Shown here: in pieces, positions 16,562 to 24,757 of the stretch
Numbering within the stretch: the stretch's first letter is position 1
Layout of the letters: each line of letters begins with the position of its first letter
Origin: Candidatus Fimousia stercorigallinarum
Lineage (GTDB): Bacteria > Bacillota > Clostridia > Lachnospirales > Lachnospiraceae
Assembly (NCBI GenBank): GCA_018715775.1
Contig: DVKZ01000011.1
Coordinates: 1-32,603, forward strand
Direction of reading: 5' to 3'
DNA length: 32,603 nt
Position numbers and translations under genes: made by a program
Notes under the pieces: model-generated
Told to the model about the DNA's origin: nothing
What the model saw: the letters and a program-made list of their open reading frames with translations, nothing else
Database searches by the model: none

Positions 16562-18220
16562 TTACATCAAATGCATTTTTTTGCACAAACGGATTAGTAA
16601 CGTGCCTTTTGGTATTGTTTTCATCTCTTCCTCCGTCACTGCTCCTGTTTTAACGATTCCAATCATATAGACCACCACCGCTGCAACGATCGCGATCACA
16701 ACAGAAACTGCATTTCCAAGATAAGAACCAATATGCTGTGTTCCAAGATACGTCAGTTTATAAACCGCCAGTGCTGCTATACCCATAAAGGCGGATGCGA
16801 TCAATGGTTTCACAAAGGTCTTTTTCCACTCCTGTTTATAGCCGGTACAAGTTGTGATCGACCGCGCATTTAAAATACACATGATCAGTGAGAATACGAT
16901 CATTGCAATGACAAGTGCATACGCATCTAAATTTGTAAAATACAAAACCGGCACCAAGATCAGGGCCTGTACCAAAACTGCGATCGCAGAATGTTTTACC
17001 GGCACATACATTTTCCCCATTCCCTGTAAAATTCCGTTGCTCAATGTTGACAGTCCATAAAAGACAACCGTGATTGAACCGACTGTCAGCAGCTTACCGC
17101 CAAGCGCCGTTGCTGTCGGGAACAGCAGGTGAATGATCGGATCTGCCAATACAGTTAATCCAACCGCACAAGGGATCATCACAATCATATTCAGCTTGAT
17201 CGCACTGTCGATCGTATTTTTTAACTCTTCATAATTTCCAACAACAAAGTTTCCTGAAATATTCGGAACGATCGCGCTCGATAACGCAGAAGCCATCGAA
17301 ACCGGTACGTTGATCAAAACATTATACTGCGTGCTAAAAATACCATACAGAGCAACAGTATCCAGTTCCTGATATCCTTTTGCGCCCAGAACTACAGAAA
17401 AAATGCTCTGATCAATACTTGCACTGCAATTATAGATTGCAGTACTGAAAATCACCGGTGTAATTGTTAAAATCAATATTTTTAAAATACTGAAATACGA
17501 TTCTACATGCTCTGTTTGGTCACGGCGGATCTGTCTTTTTACTTTCGGACGGTACATCCAATAGAGAACCATACAAAAAGCAAGACCGACAAGAACGCCT
17601 GCACCGGTACCAAAGGCACTTCCGGTAGCTCCTGCCGATGCCCGCGCCATTTTTTCCGCATCAGTCACAGCCGTAAATCCGCGTACCATCAGATATGCGG
17701 CAACAACACTGACAACCGCATTCAAAAGCTGCTCAATGATCTGCGAAATGGACGTAGGAACCATTGTACTGTGTCCCTGGAAATACCCCCTTAATACACC
17801 GAGAATCCCGGAAAAAAAGATAACCGGGGCGAGCACGCGTAGTGCCGGAATTGCTCCAGTTTGTCCAAAAACAAGAGCCGGTGCTCCAAAATAACATACA
17901 CCAAATCCTACCACTCCTACCACGGCGGCATAGATCAACGCTCCATGGAATATTCTCTGGGCATTTCGATATTCTCCTTTGGCCAGTCTCGCAGAAATGG
18001 ACTTAGAAACTGCCAGCGGAATACTAAAGGAAGCAATTAACAGAATGATCGTATAAATATTATAGGCATACGAATAATAACCATTGCCGTCATCACCAAT
18101 AATCTCTCTTAACGGGCTTCGATAAAGGAGACCGATCACTCGACAGAAAATCGATGCTGCTGCCAGGATCGCTCCCTGCATCAAAGCAGAACCTGCACTG
18201 TTTCTTTTGTTATCACTCAT
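16562..18220 (-). CDS. MOP-superfamily flippase, SpoVB/polysaccharide exporter type
   Basis: This 552-residue integral membrane protein has about 14 hydrophobic helices. Its opening SALMQGAILAAASIFCRVIGLLYRSPL is typical of the oligosaccharidyl-lipid flippase branch that includes SpoVB, MurJ and Wzx-like proteins. Such proteins flip lipid-linked sugars; SpoVB is needed for spore cortex in Bacillus. Clostridia often carry several paralogues, so cortex, wall or polysaccharide roles cannot be told apart from sequence alone. The ATG overlaps the ybeY stop by 4 nt (18217-18220), which places it in the phoH-ybeY transcript, where pgpH/dgkA/era would more often be found. Confidence 0.88.
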   Translation of the reverse strand: MSDNKRNSAGSALMQGAILAAASIFCRVIGLLYRSPLREIIGDDGNGYYSYAYNIYTIILLIASFSIPLAVSKSISARLAKGEYRNAQRIFHGALIYAAVVGVVGFGVCYFGAPALVFGQTGAIPALRVLAPVIFFSGILGVLRGYFQGHSTMVPTSISQIIEQLLNAVVSVVAAYLMVRGFTAVTDAEKMARASAGATGSAFGTGAGVLVGLAFCMVLYWMYRPKVKRQIRRDQTEHVESYFSILKILILTITPVIFSTAIYNCSASIDQSIFSVVLGAKGYQELDTVALYGIFSTQYNVLINVPVSMASALSSAIVPNISGNFVVGNYEELKNTIDSAIKLNMIVMIPCAVGLTVLADPIIHLLFPTATALGGKLLTVGSITVVFYGLSTLSNGILQGMGKMYVPVKHSAIAVLVQALILVPVLYFTNLDAYALVIAMIVFSLIMCILNARSITTCTGYKQEWKKTFVKPLIASAFMGIAALAVYKLTYLGTQHIGSYLGNAVSVVIAIVAAVVVYMIGIVKTGAVTEEEMKTIPKGTLLIRLCKKMHLM

Positions 18221-18723
18221 AATGAATCCCTCGTATAGTGTTTTAACTGTAGTATTTCTTCCTGCTTTTTCTCCATTACCCCTCTCTCATCCGGAACCAT
18301 ATGGTCATATCCCATCAGATGAAGCATGCTGTGTGCAATAAGAAAAGCAAATTCTCTTCTCTGGCTGTGCCCATATTCTTCCGCCTGTTCCTTTACTTTA
18401 TCCATGGAGATCATAATGTCTCCTAACAATAGTTCTCCGCTTTCCGGATCAAAACAGCCGACACCTTCTTCTTCCAACCAATCAAATGTTCCTGGTTCTT
18501 CATATTCCAGCCCCGGAAAAGACAAGACATCTGTCGGACGATCAATGTCCCGATATTCCCGGTTCACCTCATGGATTGTATCATTGTCCACCAGCGTCAC
18601 ACTCACCTGGCATTCATAAGGACAGCCTTCATAATCAAGCGAAGCCTCTACGATTTCACGGATAATCACTTCATAATCAGATAATATTTCTCCCCGATAC
18701 TCATTTTCAATGATAATACTCAT
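18217..18723 (-). CDS. ybeY: Endoribonuclease YbeY (rRNA maturation factor)
   Basis: YbeY is a zinc-dependent endoribonuclease involved in 16S rRNA 3' maturation and ribosome quality control. The 168-residue protein has the metal-binding HSMLHLMGYDH motif with His131, His135 and His141, and the upstream DRPTDVLSFP motif (about 61-70). An acidic insertion (EYEEPGTFDWLEEEGVG) lies between these motifs and is common in Lachnospiraceae homologues as far as I recall. It overlaps phoH upstream and the flippase gene downstream by 4 nt each (ATGA), a tightly coupled arrangement. The phoH-ybeY pair is widely conserved. Confidence 0.97.
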   Translation of the reverse strand: MSIIIENEYRGEILSDYEVIIREIVEASLDYEGCPYECQVSVTLVDNDTIHEVNREYRDIDRPTDVLSFPGLEYEEPGTFDWLEEEGVGCFDPESGELLLGDIMISMDKVKEQAEEYGHSQRREFAFLIAHSMLHLMGYDHMVPDERGVMEKKQEEILQLKHYTRDSL

Positions 18724-19700
18724 CGTTTTCTCCTGTTTTTCTTTTGTCTGTTTTCGTATTCATCATATGCTGTTACAATTTTCTGTACAAGCGGATGACG
18801 AACAACATCCTGACTCGTCAATTCACAGATACCAATATCATCGATCCGGCTCAACACTTTTAATGCTTCTTCCAATCCGGATTTACTGTCGTTTGGAAGG
18901 TCTTTCTGCGTCAGATCCCCGGTAATGATTGCTTTGGAACCAAAGCCGATACGGGTCAAAAACATTTTCATCTGGGCTGGAGTCGTATTCTGTGCTTCAT
19001 CCAGAACGATAAAGGCATTGTCAAGCGTCCGCCCTCTCATATAGGCAAGCGGAGCAACTTCTATCAAGCCTTTTTCCATATTTTTCAAAAAAGTATCCGC
19101 ACCCATGATCTCATATAGAGCATCATATAGCGGACGTAAATAAGGATCCACTTTACTCTGCATATCTCCCGGAAGAAATCCGAGTTTTTCACCGGCTTCA
19201 ATAGCCGGTCGGGTCATAATAATCCTATTTACCTCATTGTTTTTAAATGCAGTGATCGCCGCAGCCATGGCCAGATATGTTTTTCCGGTTCCGGCCGGTC
19301 CGACTCCGAACACGATCATTTTTTCATTGATCGAATCAATATAATGCTTTTGACCATTGGTCTTTGGTTTTACCGCTTTTCCCTGGATCGTATGACAGAT
19401 CACATCATGATCTAATTTGACAACATCCTGCGCCTTTTCTTCCATTGATAATGCAAGCACATAATTGACATTTTGTTCGGTTATTTCATTTCCACGTTTT
19501 GATAATTCAAAAAGACTGTTGATCACATCCTGTGCTTTCTTTACATCTTTTTCTTTGCCGATTAATTTTACTTCTCCGCCGCGCAATACAATAGAAATAT
19601 GCAATGTTTTTTCAATTTTCTTCATATAAGAATCAAACTGGCCGAAAATATTTGCAGCATGTTCTGCCGGCAGACTAAAATCAAATTCAATTAAATTCAT
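18720..19700 (-). CDS. phoH: PhoH-family ATPase (YbeZ-like)
   Basis: PhoH-like ATPases act with YbeY in RNA metabolism, probably as RNA helicases. I chose the ATG at 19700 (MNLIEFDFSLP), which has AAAGGA about 8 nt upstream; an ATG three codons earlier sits directly against that Shine-Dalgarno sequence. This gives 326 residues. An N-terminal KH-like region precedes Walker A GPAGTGKT (134-141) and Walker B IVLDEAQ (231-237). The C-terminus is basic (RQKKNRRKR). It lies 92 nt after yqfD; its stop overlaps ybeY by 4 nt. Confidence 0.96.
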   Translation of the reverse strand: MNLIEFDFSLPAEHAANIFGQFDSYMKKIEKTLHISIVLRGGEVKLIGKEKDVKKAQDVINSLFELSKRGNEITEQNVNYVLALSMEEKAQDVVKLDHDVICHTIQGKAVKPKTNGQKHYIDSINEKMIVFGVGPAGTGKTYLAMAAAITAFKNNEVNRIIMTRPAIEAGEKLGFLPGDMQSKVDPYLRPLYDALYEIMGADTFLKNMEKGLIEVAPLAYMRGRTLDNAFIVLDEAQNTTPAQMKMFLTRIGFGSKAIITGDLTQKDLPNDSKSGLEEALKVLSRIDDIGICELTSQDVVRHPLVQKIVTAYDEYENRQKKNRRKR

Positions 19701-19733
19701 TGAAATCATCCTTTTGTTATTTTTATCCTAACT

Positions 19734-19742
19734 ATTCTATCA
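19734..19742 (-). promoter_or_regulatory. Possible extended -10 promoter element for phoH
   Basis: In the 92-nt gap between yqfD and phoH the minus strand has TGATAGAAT (19734-19742), an extended -10-like element. No good -35 lies at the right distance. It could give phoH-ybeY an internal promoter inside the long series. Confidence 0.3.
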
Positions 19743-19792
19743 CAAAAGAGAAAACTCCACCAGACAAATCTTATTGGAATCCAAAAAAGCCT

Positions 19793-21046
19793 TTACCAGG
19801 CGACTTCTTCTGTCGGTTTCAATTTTTCTTCCTGCTCTTTCGTCAGATCTCTGATCGACCGGATCTTTCCGATTGGTTCTTCTAATATAAAATATCCTTT
19901 TGCTTCACATTTTATATCATTAACGCTGATCTCAATATTATCGCTGAGTACTTTGATCCCTTTTTCTTCAAATTCCCGTATTTTCTTTTCAATCCGGTTC
20001 TGCGCTTCTTTGTATGCTTCCTGTTTTCCGTATTCCATTTTTACCGTCTCAAAACGTCTGGTTATTGTCCGTTCAAGATAAAACGGTAAAAAAAATGTTT
20101 TTCCAATTTTCAGCGGAATTTTTTCCGTAATCTGATCCATGCCTTCTTCTTGCTTGATCTCCGGCATTAACGGCACTCTTTTTCCACATAAATATGCTGC
20201 ATATGTATAACTTTTCTTATTCTTATATTCCTTTTTATAGTAGCTCCTCAAAAAAGAACATTCATAAGCAGCCCTTGTTTTTGCCCAGATCGTGCCTTCC
20301 GCAATCTCTTTGTGTGTTTCCAGAACTTCATTGCTATCGCTGTAAATATAAATATTACCCGTGATCAGTGTATCCCCTTTTTTCACTTTATCTCCTTTTT
20401 GTACGAGCGGTGTTCCATTTTGCGTCACGATAGAAGTAATCACGCCATTTTTAGAAGCAACCAGATCACATGGTTTCGATGCATTATTTTTTGTATTTTT
20501 ATCTAATGTTTCTTTTATATTGATCGAAAGCCTACAGCCATGCAGAGAACAGGAAACCCAGGCGATTTCATCATAGTGAAGCCGCAGCTGCTCTTCCAGG
20601 TCTGCACAATCTACTTTCATTTTTAACGTTCCAAGAGGAATAAATTCTTCATCTACATATTTTATAATATCTTCTTTTGTATAAGATACATTTCCGGATA
20701 CATCAATTTCCCAGACAAATTGCGATAATCCAAACAATAAAAAAAGACAGAGGAACATTCCGCATAATAACAATTTCCGTTTGCAATATTGGCATAAAAA
20801 AAATGGAAGACCGGCCTTCCTGATCACTTTTATATCTGTATTGGTTTTTTTTTGAAGTGTTTCTGATCGTTTTAAGCCATCTTTCATCATATAGCAGACA
20901 TTATGTCCATGATTCTTTTTAAGATTCCATATTTCAATATTTTGTTTTGCACATAAATTCAAAAATCGTTCTACATGATCCGATTTCAGTTCTATGATCA
21001 CATAGCCGCTGATCCAATGTTTCAGACTTTGCAATCGTTTCACCAA
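19793..21046 (-). CDS. yqfD: Sporulation protein YqfD
   Basis: YqfD is a membrane protein conserved in spore formers and expressed in the mother cell in Bacillus; its biochemical role is unclear. The 417-residue protein has a soluble N-terminal region of about 90 residues, one membrane helix (about 94-112) and a large outer region resembling a POTRA-like start (IDVSGNVSYTKEDI). Later there is a charged coiled segment (EAQNRIEKKIREFEEKG). The start is non-ATG: TTG at 21046 or the adjacent GTG at 21043, 2 nt after the yqfC stop and without a clear Shine-Dalgarno sequence. Coupling to yqfC is therefore likely. The yqfC-yqfD-phoH-ybeY order is classic for Clostridia and Bacilli. Confidence 0.93.
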   Translation of the reverse strand: MVKRLQSLKHWISGYVIIELKSDHVERFLNLCAKQNIEIWNLKKNHGHNVCYMMKDGLKRSETLQKKTNTDIKVIRKAGLPFFLCQYCKRKLLLCGMFLCLFLLFGLSQFVWEIDVSGNVSYTKEDIIKYVDEEFIPLGTLKMKVDCADLEEQLRLHYDEIAWVSCSLHGCRLSINIKETLDKNTKNNASKPCDLVASKNGVITSIVTQNGTPLVQKGDKVKKGDTLITGNIYIYSDSNEVLETHKEIAEGTIWAKTRAAYECSFLRSYYKKEYKNKKSYTYAAYLCGKRVPLMPEIKQEEGMDQITEKIPLKIGKTFFLPFYLERTITRRFETVKMEYGKQEAYKEAQNRIEKKIREFEEKGIKVLSDNIEISVNDIKCEAKGYFILEEPIGKIRSIRDLTKEQEEKLKPTEEVAW

Positions 21047-21048
21047 CT

Positions 21049-21285
21049 TTACATTCGAAATTCAATATCACAAATTGTTCCCTGGAGTCTGATCATATTG
21101 TCTATATAACAAAGGATCACAAGACATTCTCCGCTGATGATCACCAACTGATGCTTTCCCTGCAGAATCAGCTTCGTTTCATCATAATTAATGATCCCTC
21201 TGAAATTCTCCACTTCTACTTCTCTGTTTCCAATCGTTCTGATCAACACATCACCATAAAGCACATCACCAGACAGCAATAACAT
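21049..21285 (-). CDS. yqfC: Sporulation protein YqfC (YabP/YqfC family)
   Basis: YqfC is a small protein of the YabP/YqfC family, usually paired with yqfD. The core NREVEVENFRGIINYDETKL followed by ISGECLVILCYIDNMIRLQG fits the family pattern, in which IEN(H/Y)RG is a landmark. From the ATG at 21285 the protein is 78 residues; a TTG at 21300 would make 83. Neither start has an ideal ribosome binding site: AAAGGA touches the TTG and lies far from the ATG, while GAGAG is 8 nt from the ATG. Family members usually have about 90-95 residues with an extra N-terminal helix, so this copy is short at the N-terminus. A stop codon just upstream rules out extension. Confidence 0.85.
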   Translation of the reverse strand: MLLLSGDVLYGDVLIRTIGNREVEVENFRGIINYDETKLILQGKHQLVIISGECLVILCYIDNMIRLQGTICDIEFRM

Positions 21286-21307
21286 GATATTTTCTCTCAA
21301 ATCCTTT

Positions 21308-21316
21308 TATTATATG
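21308..21316 (-). promoter_or_regulatory. Possible -10 element for yqfC
   Basis: The minus strand reads CATATAAT at 21309-21316, just before the yqfC start. It resembles both a sigma-A TATAAT and a sporulation sigma-E -10 (CATAnnAT). I found no matching -35 of either type at a good distance, so the assignment is tentative. Confidence 0.3.
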
Positions 21317-21365
21317 TTATATTCCGGAAAGACAAAATGTATACATAAAAAAACAAAATTTACTC

Positions 21366-21395
21366 TTTACAATTCTATAGGAGTTGAGGTATAAT
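21366..21395 (+). promoter_or_regulatory. Promoter of the tRNA-Pro gene
   Basis: TTTACA (21366-21371) and a perfect TATAAT (21390-21395) are 18 nt apart. The start of transcription would be around 21402, immediately before the tRNA 5' end at 21404. Confidence 0.75.
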
Positions 21396-21403
21396 AATAT
21401 TCA

Positions 21404-21477
21404 CGGGGCGTGGCTCAGCTTGGTAGAGCGCTTGGTTCGGGACTAAGAGGTCGTGGGTTCAAATCCCGTCGCCCCGA
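21404..21477 (+). tRNA. tRNA-Pro, anticodon CGG
   Basis: The 74-nt sequence folds as a standard cloverleaf. The acceptor arms CGGGGCG and CGCCCCG pair fully and are followed by discriminator A at 21477. The D arm is GCTC/GAGC, the anticodon stem is CTTGG/CTAAG with one G-T pair, and the T arm is CGTGGGTTCAAATCCCG. The loop TTCGGGA places anticodon CGG at 21438-21440, which reads CCG proline codons. No CCA is encoded. It stands alone with its own promoter and terminator. Confidence 0.97.
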
Positions 21478-21484
21478 TGAACAG

Positions 21485-21519
21485 ATACTTAGAGTTTTCA
21501 TAGCTCTAAGTATTTTTTT
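21485..21519 (+). terminator. Terminator after tRNA-Pro
   Basis: A perfect 10-bp stem, ATACTTAGAG (21485-21494) with CTCTAAGTAT (21504-21513), encloses a 9-nt loop and is followed by a run of seven T residues (21513-21519). It lies 8 nt after the tRNA. Confidence 0.95.
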
Positions 21520-21616
21520 AATTTCTAATTCCCTTACAATCAAAATGATTCACAGGAATCACTCTCCGCATTTTGAATATTTCGCTCGAAAAACAATTGT
21601 ATACACGAAAAAAAGG

Positions 21617-21644
21617 TTGACGAATCACAATTTCATGGTATAAT
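21617..21644 (+). promoter_or_regulatory. Promoter of rpsU (extended -10)
   Basis: TTGACG (21617-21622) and TATAAT (21639-21644) are separated by 16 nt, with TGG directly before the -10 forming an extended element. Transcription would start near 21651, on a tandem 10-bp near-repeat AGTGCAATaA / AGTGCAATtA (21651-21670). Confidence 0.85.
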
Positions 21645-21650
21645 TTAAAG

Positions 21651-21722
21651 AGTGCAATAAAGTGCAATTAAATATACCCAGACAGTTGTATTATGCGTGC
21701 ACAATTCACAACTGGAGGGAGG
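21651..21722 (+). promoter_or_regulatory. Structured rpsU 5' leader
   Basis: The leader of about 86 nt begins with a tandem near-repeat (21651-21660 and 21661-21670). It then holds a 7-bp stem, CAGTTGT (21683-21689) with ACAACTG (21708-21714), around an 18-nt loop that contains the palindrome GTGCAC. A purine-rich GGAGGGAGG (21714-21722) follows directly, but it is 14 nt from the start codon. Whether the leader is regulatory is not known. Confidence 0.4.
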
Positions 21723-21736
21723 TTAGGTGTGAGTCT

Positions 21737-21913
21737 ATGTCAAATGTAATCGTTAAAGAAAACGAAACTTTAGATAGCGCTTTACGCAGATTCAAAAGAA
21801 GCTGTGCCAAAGCTGGAATTCAGCAGGAGATTCGTAAAAGAGAACATTACGAAAAACCAAGCGTAAAACGTAAAAAGAAATCTGAAGCAGCACGTAAAAG
21901 AAAATTTAAATAA
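21737..21913 (+). CDS. rpsU: 30S ribosomal protein S21
   Basis: This 58-residue basic protein reads [20 protein letters not shown] followed by [21 protein letters not shown] and a lysine/arginine-rich tail, the standard S21 sequence of Firmicutes. S21 sits near the anti-Shine-Dalgarno region of 16S rRNA and helps initiation. The start at 21737 is supported by AGGTG seven bases upstream; the reading frame is open back to a GTG at 21662, but that extension is untypical. The gene is monocistronic with its own promoter and a strong terminator. Confidence 0.97.
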   Translation: MSNVIVKENETLDSALRRFKRSCAKAGIQQEIRKREHYEKPSVKRKKKSEAARKRKFK

Positions 21914-21921
21914 TTCACTTA

Positions 21922-21957
21922 AAAGCGGATATTCGGGATGGATATCCGCTTTCTTTT
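21922..21957 (+). terminator. Terminator after rpsU
   Basis: An 11-bp perfect stem, AAAGCGGATAT (21922-21932) with ATATCCGCTTT (21942-21952), closes a 9-nt loop and runs into TTTCTTTT. It lies 8 nt after the rpsU stop. Confidence 0.95.
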
Positions 21958-21992
21958 ATGCATATTTACTTCCGCATCTTTGAAGACAAACT

Positions 21993-22040
21993 AAAAATTC
22001 CCTCAGGAAGATCGGGCTTACCATTATCTTCCTGGGGGAT
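21993..22040 (-). terminator. Terminator after alaS
   Basis: On the minus strand ATCCCCCAGGAAGAT pairs with ATCTTCCTGAGGG (one mismatch) around a 13-nt loop and is followed by AATTTTT. It lies about 28 nt after the alaS stop and faces the rpsU terminator, as expected for convergent genes. Confidence 0.85.
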
Positions 22041-22068
22041 TTCTATGAATAATATCATGATATCTAAA

Positions 22069-24705
22069 TTATAACTGTTCTTCCAGAACTTTTGCTGCCT
22101 GAGCAAGTGCCTCCGGAATTCCGGCAGGATTTTTACCGCCTGCCTGAGCCATATTTGGACGACCGCCACCGCCTCCTCCGACTAATTTTGCAATTCCACG
22201 AATCAGATTGCCCGCATGAGCACCGGCTTTCATCGCTTCATCTGTCGCCATTGCAATCAGATTTACTTTTCCGCCATTATCAGCAGCAATCACAACGACA
22301 CCCTCACCGATTTTTTCTTTTAATTGATCGCCGAGATCGCGAAGTTTATTCATATCAACATCTTTTACGCTTGTCGCAAGCAGTTTCACACCTTTTACTT
22401 CTACGATCTGATCCATAACGTCCCCGAGAGCATCCTGTGCAAGTTTACTCTTCAAGGATTCGTTTTCGCTTTGCAGTGCTTTCATTTCAGACATCAGATG
22501 TTCCAAACGTTCCAGAAGATTTGCCGGTTTTGCCTTCACAATAGATGCCGCTTTTTCCACCTCTTCTTCAATCTGATCATAATAAGAGAATACCGCATCA
22601 GAAGTAATCGCTTCAATCCGGCGTACTCCTGCTGCTACTCCCGTTTCAGAAATAATCTTAAATGCGGAGATCACACCAGTATTCGATACATGGGTACCGC
22701 CACATAATTCAGTAGAAAAATCTCCCATCTTAACAACGCGGACTTCATCACCATATTTTTCACCAAAAAGTGCCATCGCACCTGTCTTTTTTGCTTCTTC
22801 TAAAGACATAACCGCGGTAACAACCGGAAGGTTTTCCATGATTTTTTCATTAACAATCGCCTCTGTCTGTGCGATTTCCTCCTTTGTCATCGCAGAAAAA
22901 TGACTGAAATCAAAACGAAGACGATCTTTATTATTGCTGGAACCCGCCTGCTCTACATGAGAACCTAATACCATACGCAGTGCCTTTTGCAGAAGATGCG
23001 TTGCGCTATGATTCTTTGCTGTTTTGCTTCTTTGTTCTTCATCGACTTTCAGGGAAACCATATCGTCAACTTTAAACATACCGCTTTCTACAACACCGAT
23101 ATGTCCGATCTTTCCACCAACTAACTTTTGGGTATCTTCAACACGGAAAACATTGTCGCCTACTGTGATCCGTCCGCTGTCTCCCTGCTGTCCACCGCTT
23201 GTTGCATAGAACGGCGTTACATCTGTAATAATTGTTGCTTTGTCCCCAGCCACAATTGCTTCTACCACTTCTTTTTCCGTTGTCAGGGCAAGAATCGTTC
23301 CCTGTGCATCTAATCGATTATATCCGACAAAATTAGAAGTAATTGCCGGATCAATCTCTTCGTATACTGTCGCTTCTGCACCCATATAGTTTGTCGTCTT
23401 ACGGGCTTTTCGTGCTGTTTCACGCTGTTTCTGCATGCATTCCTGGAATCCGTCCTCATCGATCTCGAACCCTTTTTCACCAAGAATTTCTTTCGTCAGA
23501 TCAAGAGGAAATCCATACGTATCATATAACTTAAATGCATCCGCACCGGCTAATATCTTTTCTCCTTTTTCTGATAATTCCGCCTCCATATCCGCTAAAA
23601 TTGACAATCCCTGATCAATTGTTTTATTGAATTTATCTTCTTCCTGTGTTAATACTTTTGTAATGAACGCTTTCTTTTCTTCTAATTCCGGATAACCATC
23701 TTTCGAAGTTTCGATCACCGTTTTACTCAATTCAGAAAGGAATTTTCCCTCAATGCCCAGAAGACGTCCATGACGGGCCGCACGGCGGATCAGTCTTCTC
23801 AGGACATATCCGCGTCCTTCATTAGAAGGCATAATACCATCTGAGATCATAAATGTCGTAGATCGGATATGATCTGTGATCAGACGAATGGAAATATCTT
23901 TGTTTTCGTCTGTTTTATATTCTGTATGAGCAAACTCACATACTTTATCGCGCAGTGCCTGGATCGTATCAACGTCAAAAATAGAATCTACATCCTGAAC
24001 CACAACTGCCAGACGCTCTAATCCCATACCAGTATCAATATTTTTCGTCGCCAGTTCTTCATAATTTCCATGACCGTCATTCTCAAACTGGGTAAATACG
24101 TCATTCCACACTTCCATATAGCGGTCGCAGTCACATCCTACCGTACAACTCGGTTTTCCACAGCCATATTTTTCGCCTCGGTCATAATAAACTTCAGAAC
24201 AAGGACCACAAGGACCTGCACCATGTTCCCAGAAATTATCTTCTTTTCCAAAACGGAAAATACGTTCTGGAGCGATTCCGATTTCTTTTTCCCAAATTTC
24301 AAACGCTTCATCATCATCCTCATATACGGAAGGATATAAACGTTCCGGATCCAATCCAACGACATCCGTCAAAAATTCCCATGTCCATGTTATTGCTTCT
24401 CTTTTAAAATAATCTCCAAACGAGAAGTTTCCAAGCATTTCAAAGAAAGTACCGTGGCGGGCAGTCTTTCCGACATTTTCAATATCACCGGTTCGAATAC
24501 ATTTCTGACATGTTGTGACCCTTCTTTTCGGTGGTATTTCCTGGCCCGTAAAATAAGGCTTTAACGGAGCCATACCCGCATTGATCAACAATAAACTATT
24601 ATCATTTTTTGGAACTAATGAAAAGCTGTTCATAACCAAATGGTCTTTGCTTTCAAAGAAATCAAGGAACATCTTTCTTAATTCATTTACTCCATATTTC
24701 TTCAA
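22069..24705 (-). CDS. alaS: Alanyl-tRNA synthetase
   Basis: AlaRS charges tRNA-Ala and edits mischarged Ser/Gly. The 878-residue protein has the class II catalytic domain (MKKYGVNELRKMFLDFF; motif TRTGDIENVGKTARH-like region around 72-84). The editing domain has zinc-type residues His566 and His570 (HSATH) and Cys668 and His672 (CGGTH). A C-terminal DHHA1-type region ends GGGGGGRPNMAQAGG. A cysteine-rich insertion at about 182-193 (CGKPSCTVGCDC) is seen in clostridial enzymes. The start is TTG at 24705, with AGGAGG eight bases upstream. A terminator-like hairpin lies just upstream and a 40-residue membrane protein gene before that; no T-box motifs were seen. Confidence 0.98.
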   Translation of the reverse strand: MKKYGVNELRKMFLDFFESKDHLVMNSFSLVPKNDNSLLLINAGMAPLKPYFTGQEIPPKRRVTTCQKCIRTGDIENVGKTARHGTFFEMLGNFSFGDYFKREAITWTWEFLTDVVGLDPERLYPSVYEDDDEAFEIWEKEIGIAPERIFRFGKEDNFWEHGAGPCGPCSEVYYDRGEKYGCGKPSCTVGCDCDRYMEVWNDVFTQFENDGHGNYEELATKNIDTGMGLERLAVVVQDVDSIFDVDTIQALRDKVCEFAHTEYKTDENKDISIRLITDHIRSTTFMISDGIMPSNEGRGYVLRRLIRRAARHGRLLGIEGKFLSELSKTVIETSKDGYPELEEKKAFITKVLTQEEDKFNKTIDQGLSILADMEAELSEKGEKILAGADAFKLYDTYGFPLDLTKEILGEKGFEIDEDGFQECMQKQRETARKARKTTNYMGAEATVYEEIDPAITSNFVGYNRLDAQGTILALTTEKEVVEAIVAGDKATIITDVTPFYATSGGQQGDSGRITVGDNVFRVEDTQKLVGGKIGHIGVVESGMFKVDDMVSLKVDEEQRSKTAKNHSATHLLQKALRMVLGSHVEQAGSSNNKDRLRFDFSHFSAMTKEEIAQTEAIVNEKIMENLPVVTAVMSLEEAKKTGAMALFGEKYGDEVRVVKMGDFSTELCGGTHVSNTGVISAFKIISETGVAAGVRRIEAITSDAVFSYYDQIEEEVEKAASIVKAKPANLLERLEHLMSEMKALQSENESLKSKLAQDALGDVMDQIVEVKGVKLLATSVKDVDMNKLRDLGDQLKEKIGEGVVVIAADNGGKVNLIAMATDEAMKAGAHAGNLIRGIAKLVGGGGGGRPNMAQAGGKNPAGIPEALAQAAKVLEEQL

Positions 24706-24732
24706 CTTGATATCCTCCTTAAAAACATAACA

Positions 24733-24757
24733 ATAGAGAACAGAATATGTTCTCTAT
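24733..24757 (-). terminator. Terminator-like hairpin between the small membrane ORF and alaS
   Basis: A perfect 10-bp inverted repeat, ATAGAGAACA (24733-24742) with TGTTCTCTAT (24748-24757), encloses a 5-nt loop. On the minus strand it is followed by an interrupted T-rich stretch, TGTTATGTTTTT, and then by the alaS Shine-Dalgarno sequence. It starts 8 nt after the stop of the small ORF. It may be a weak terminator or an attenuator for alaS. Confidence 0.65.

Noticed and set aside
20104..20120. A second CodY-box-like sequence (AATTTTCAGCGGAATTT)
   Set aside because: It is inside the yqfD coding region and has several mismatches to the consensus.
21546..21561. Inverted repeat TGATTC-ACAG-GAATCA between tRNA-Pro and rpsU
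   Set aside because: Six base pairs without a T run and about 56 nt before the rpsU -35; may be chance.
21410..21643. A 77-codon plus-strand open frame starting inside the tRNA-Pro gene
   Set aside because: It begins within the tRNA and crosses its terminator; no coding signal.
21966..22169. A 67-codon minus-strand open frame across the end of alaS
   Set aside because: It overlaps the alaS C-terminus in another frame and contains the alaS terminator.
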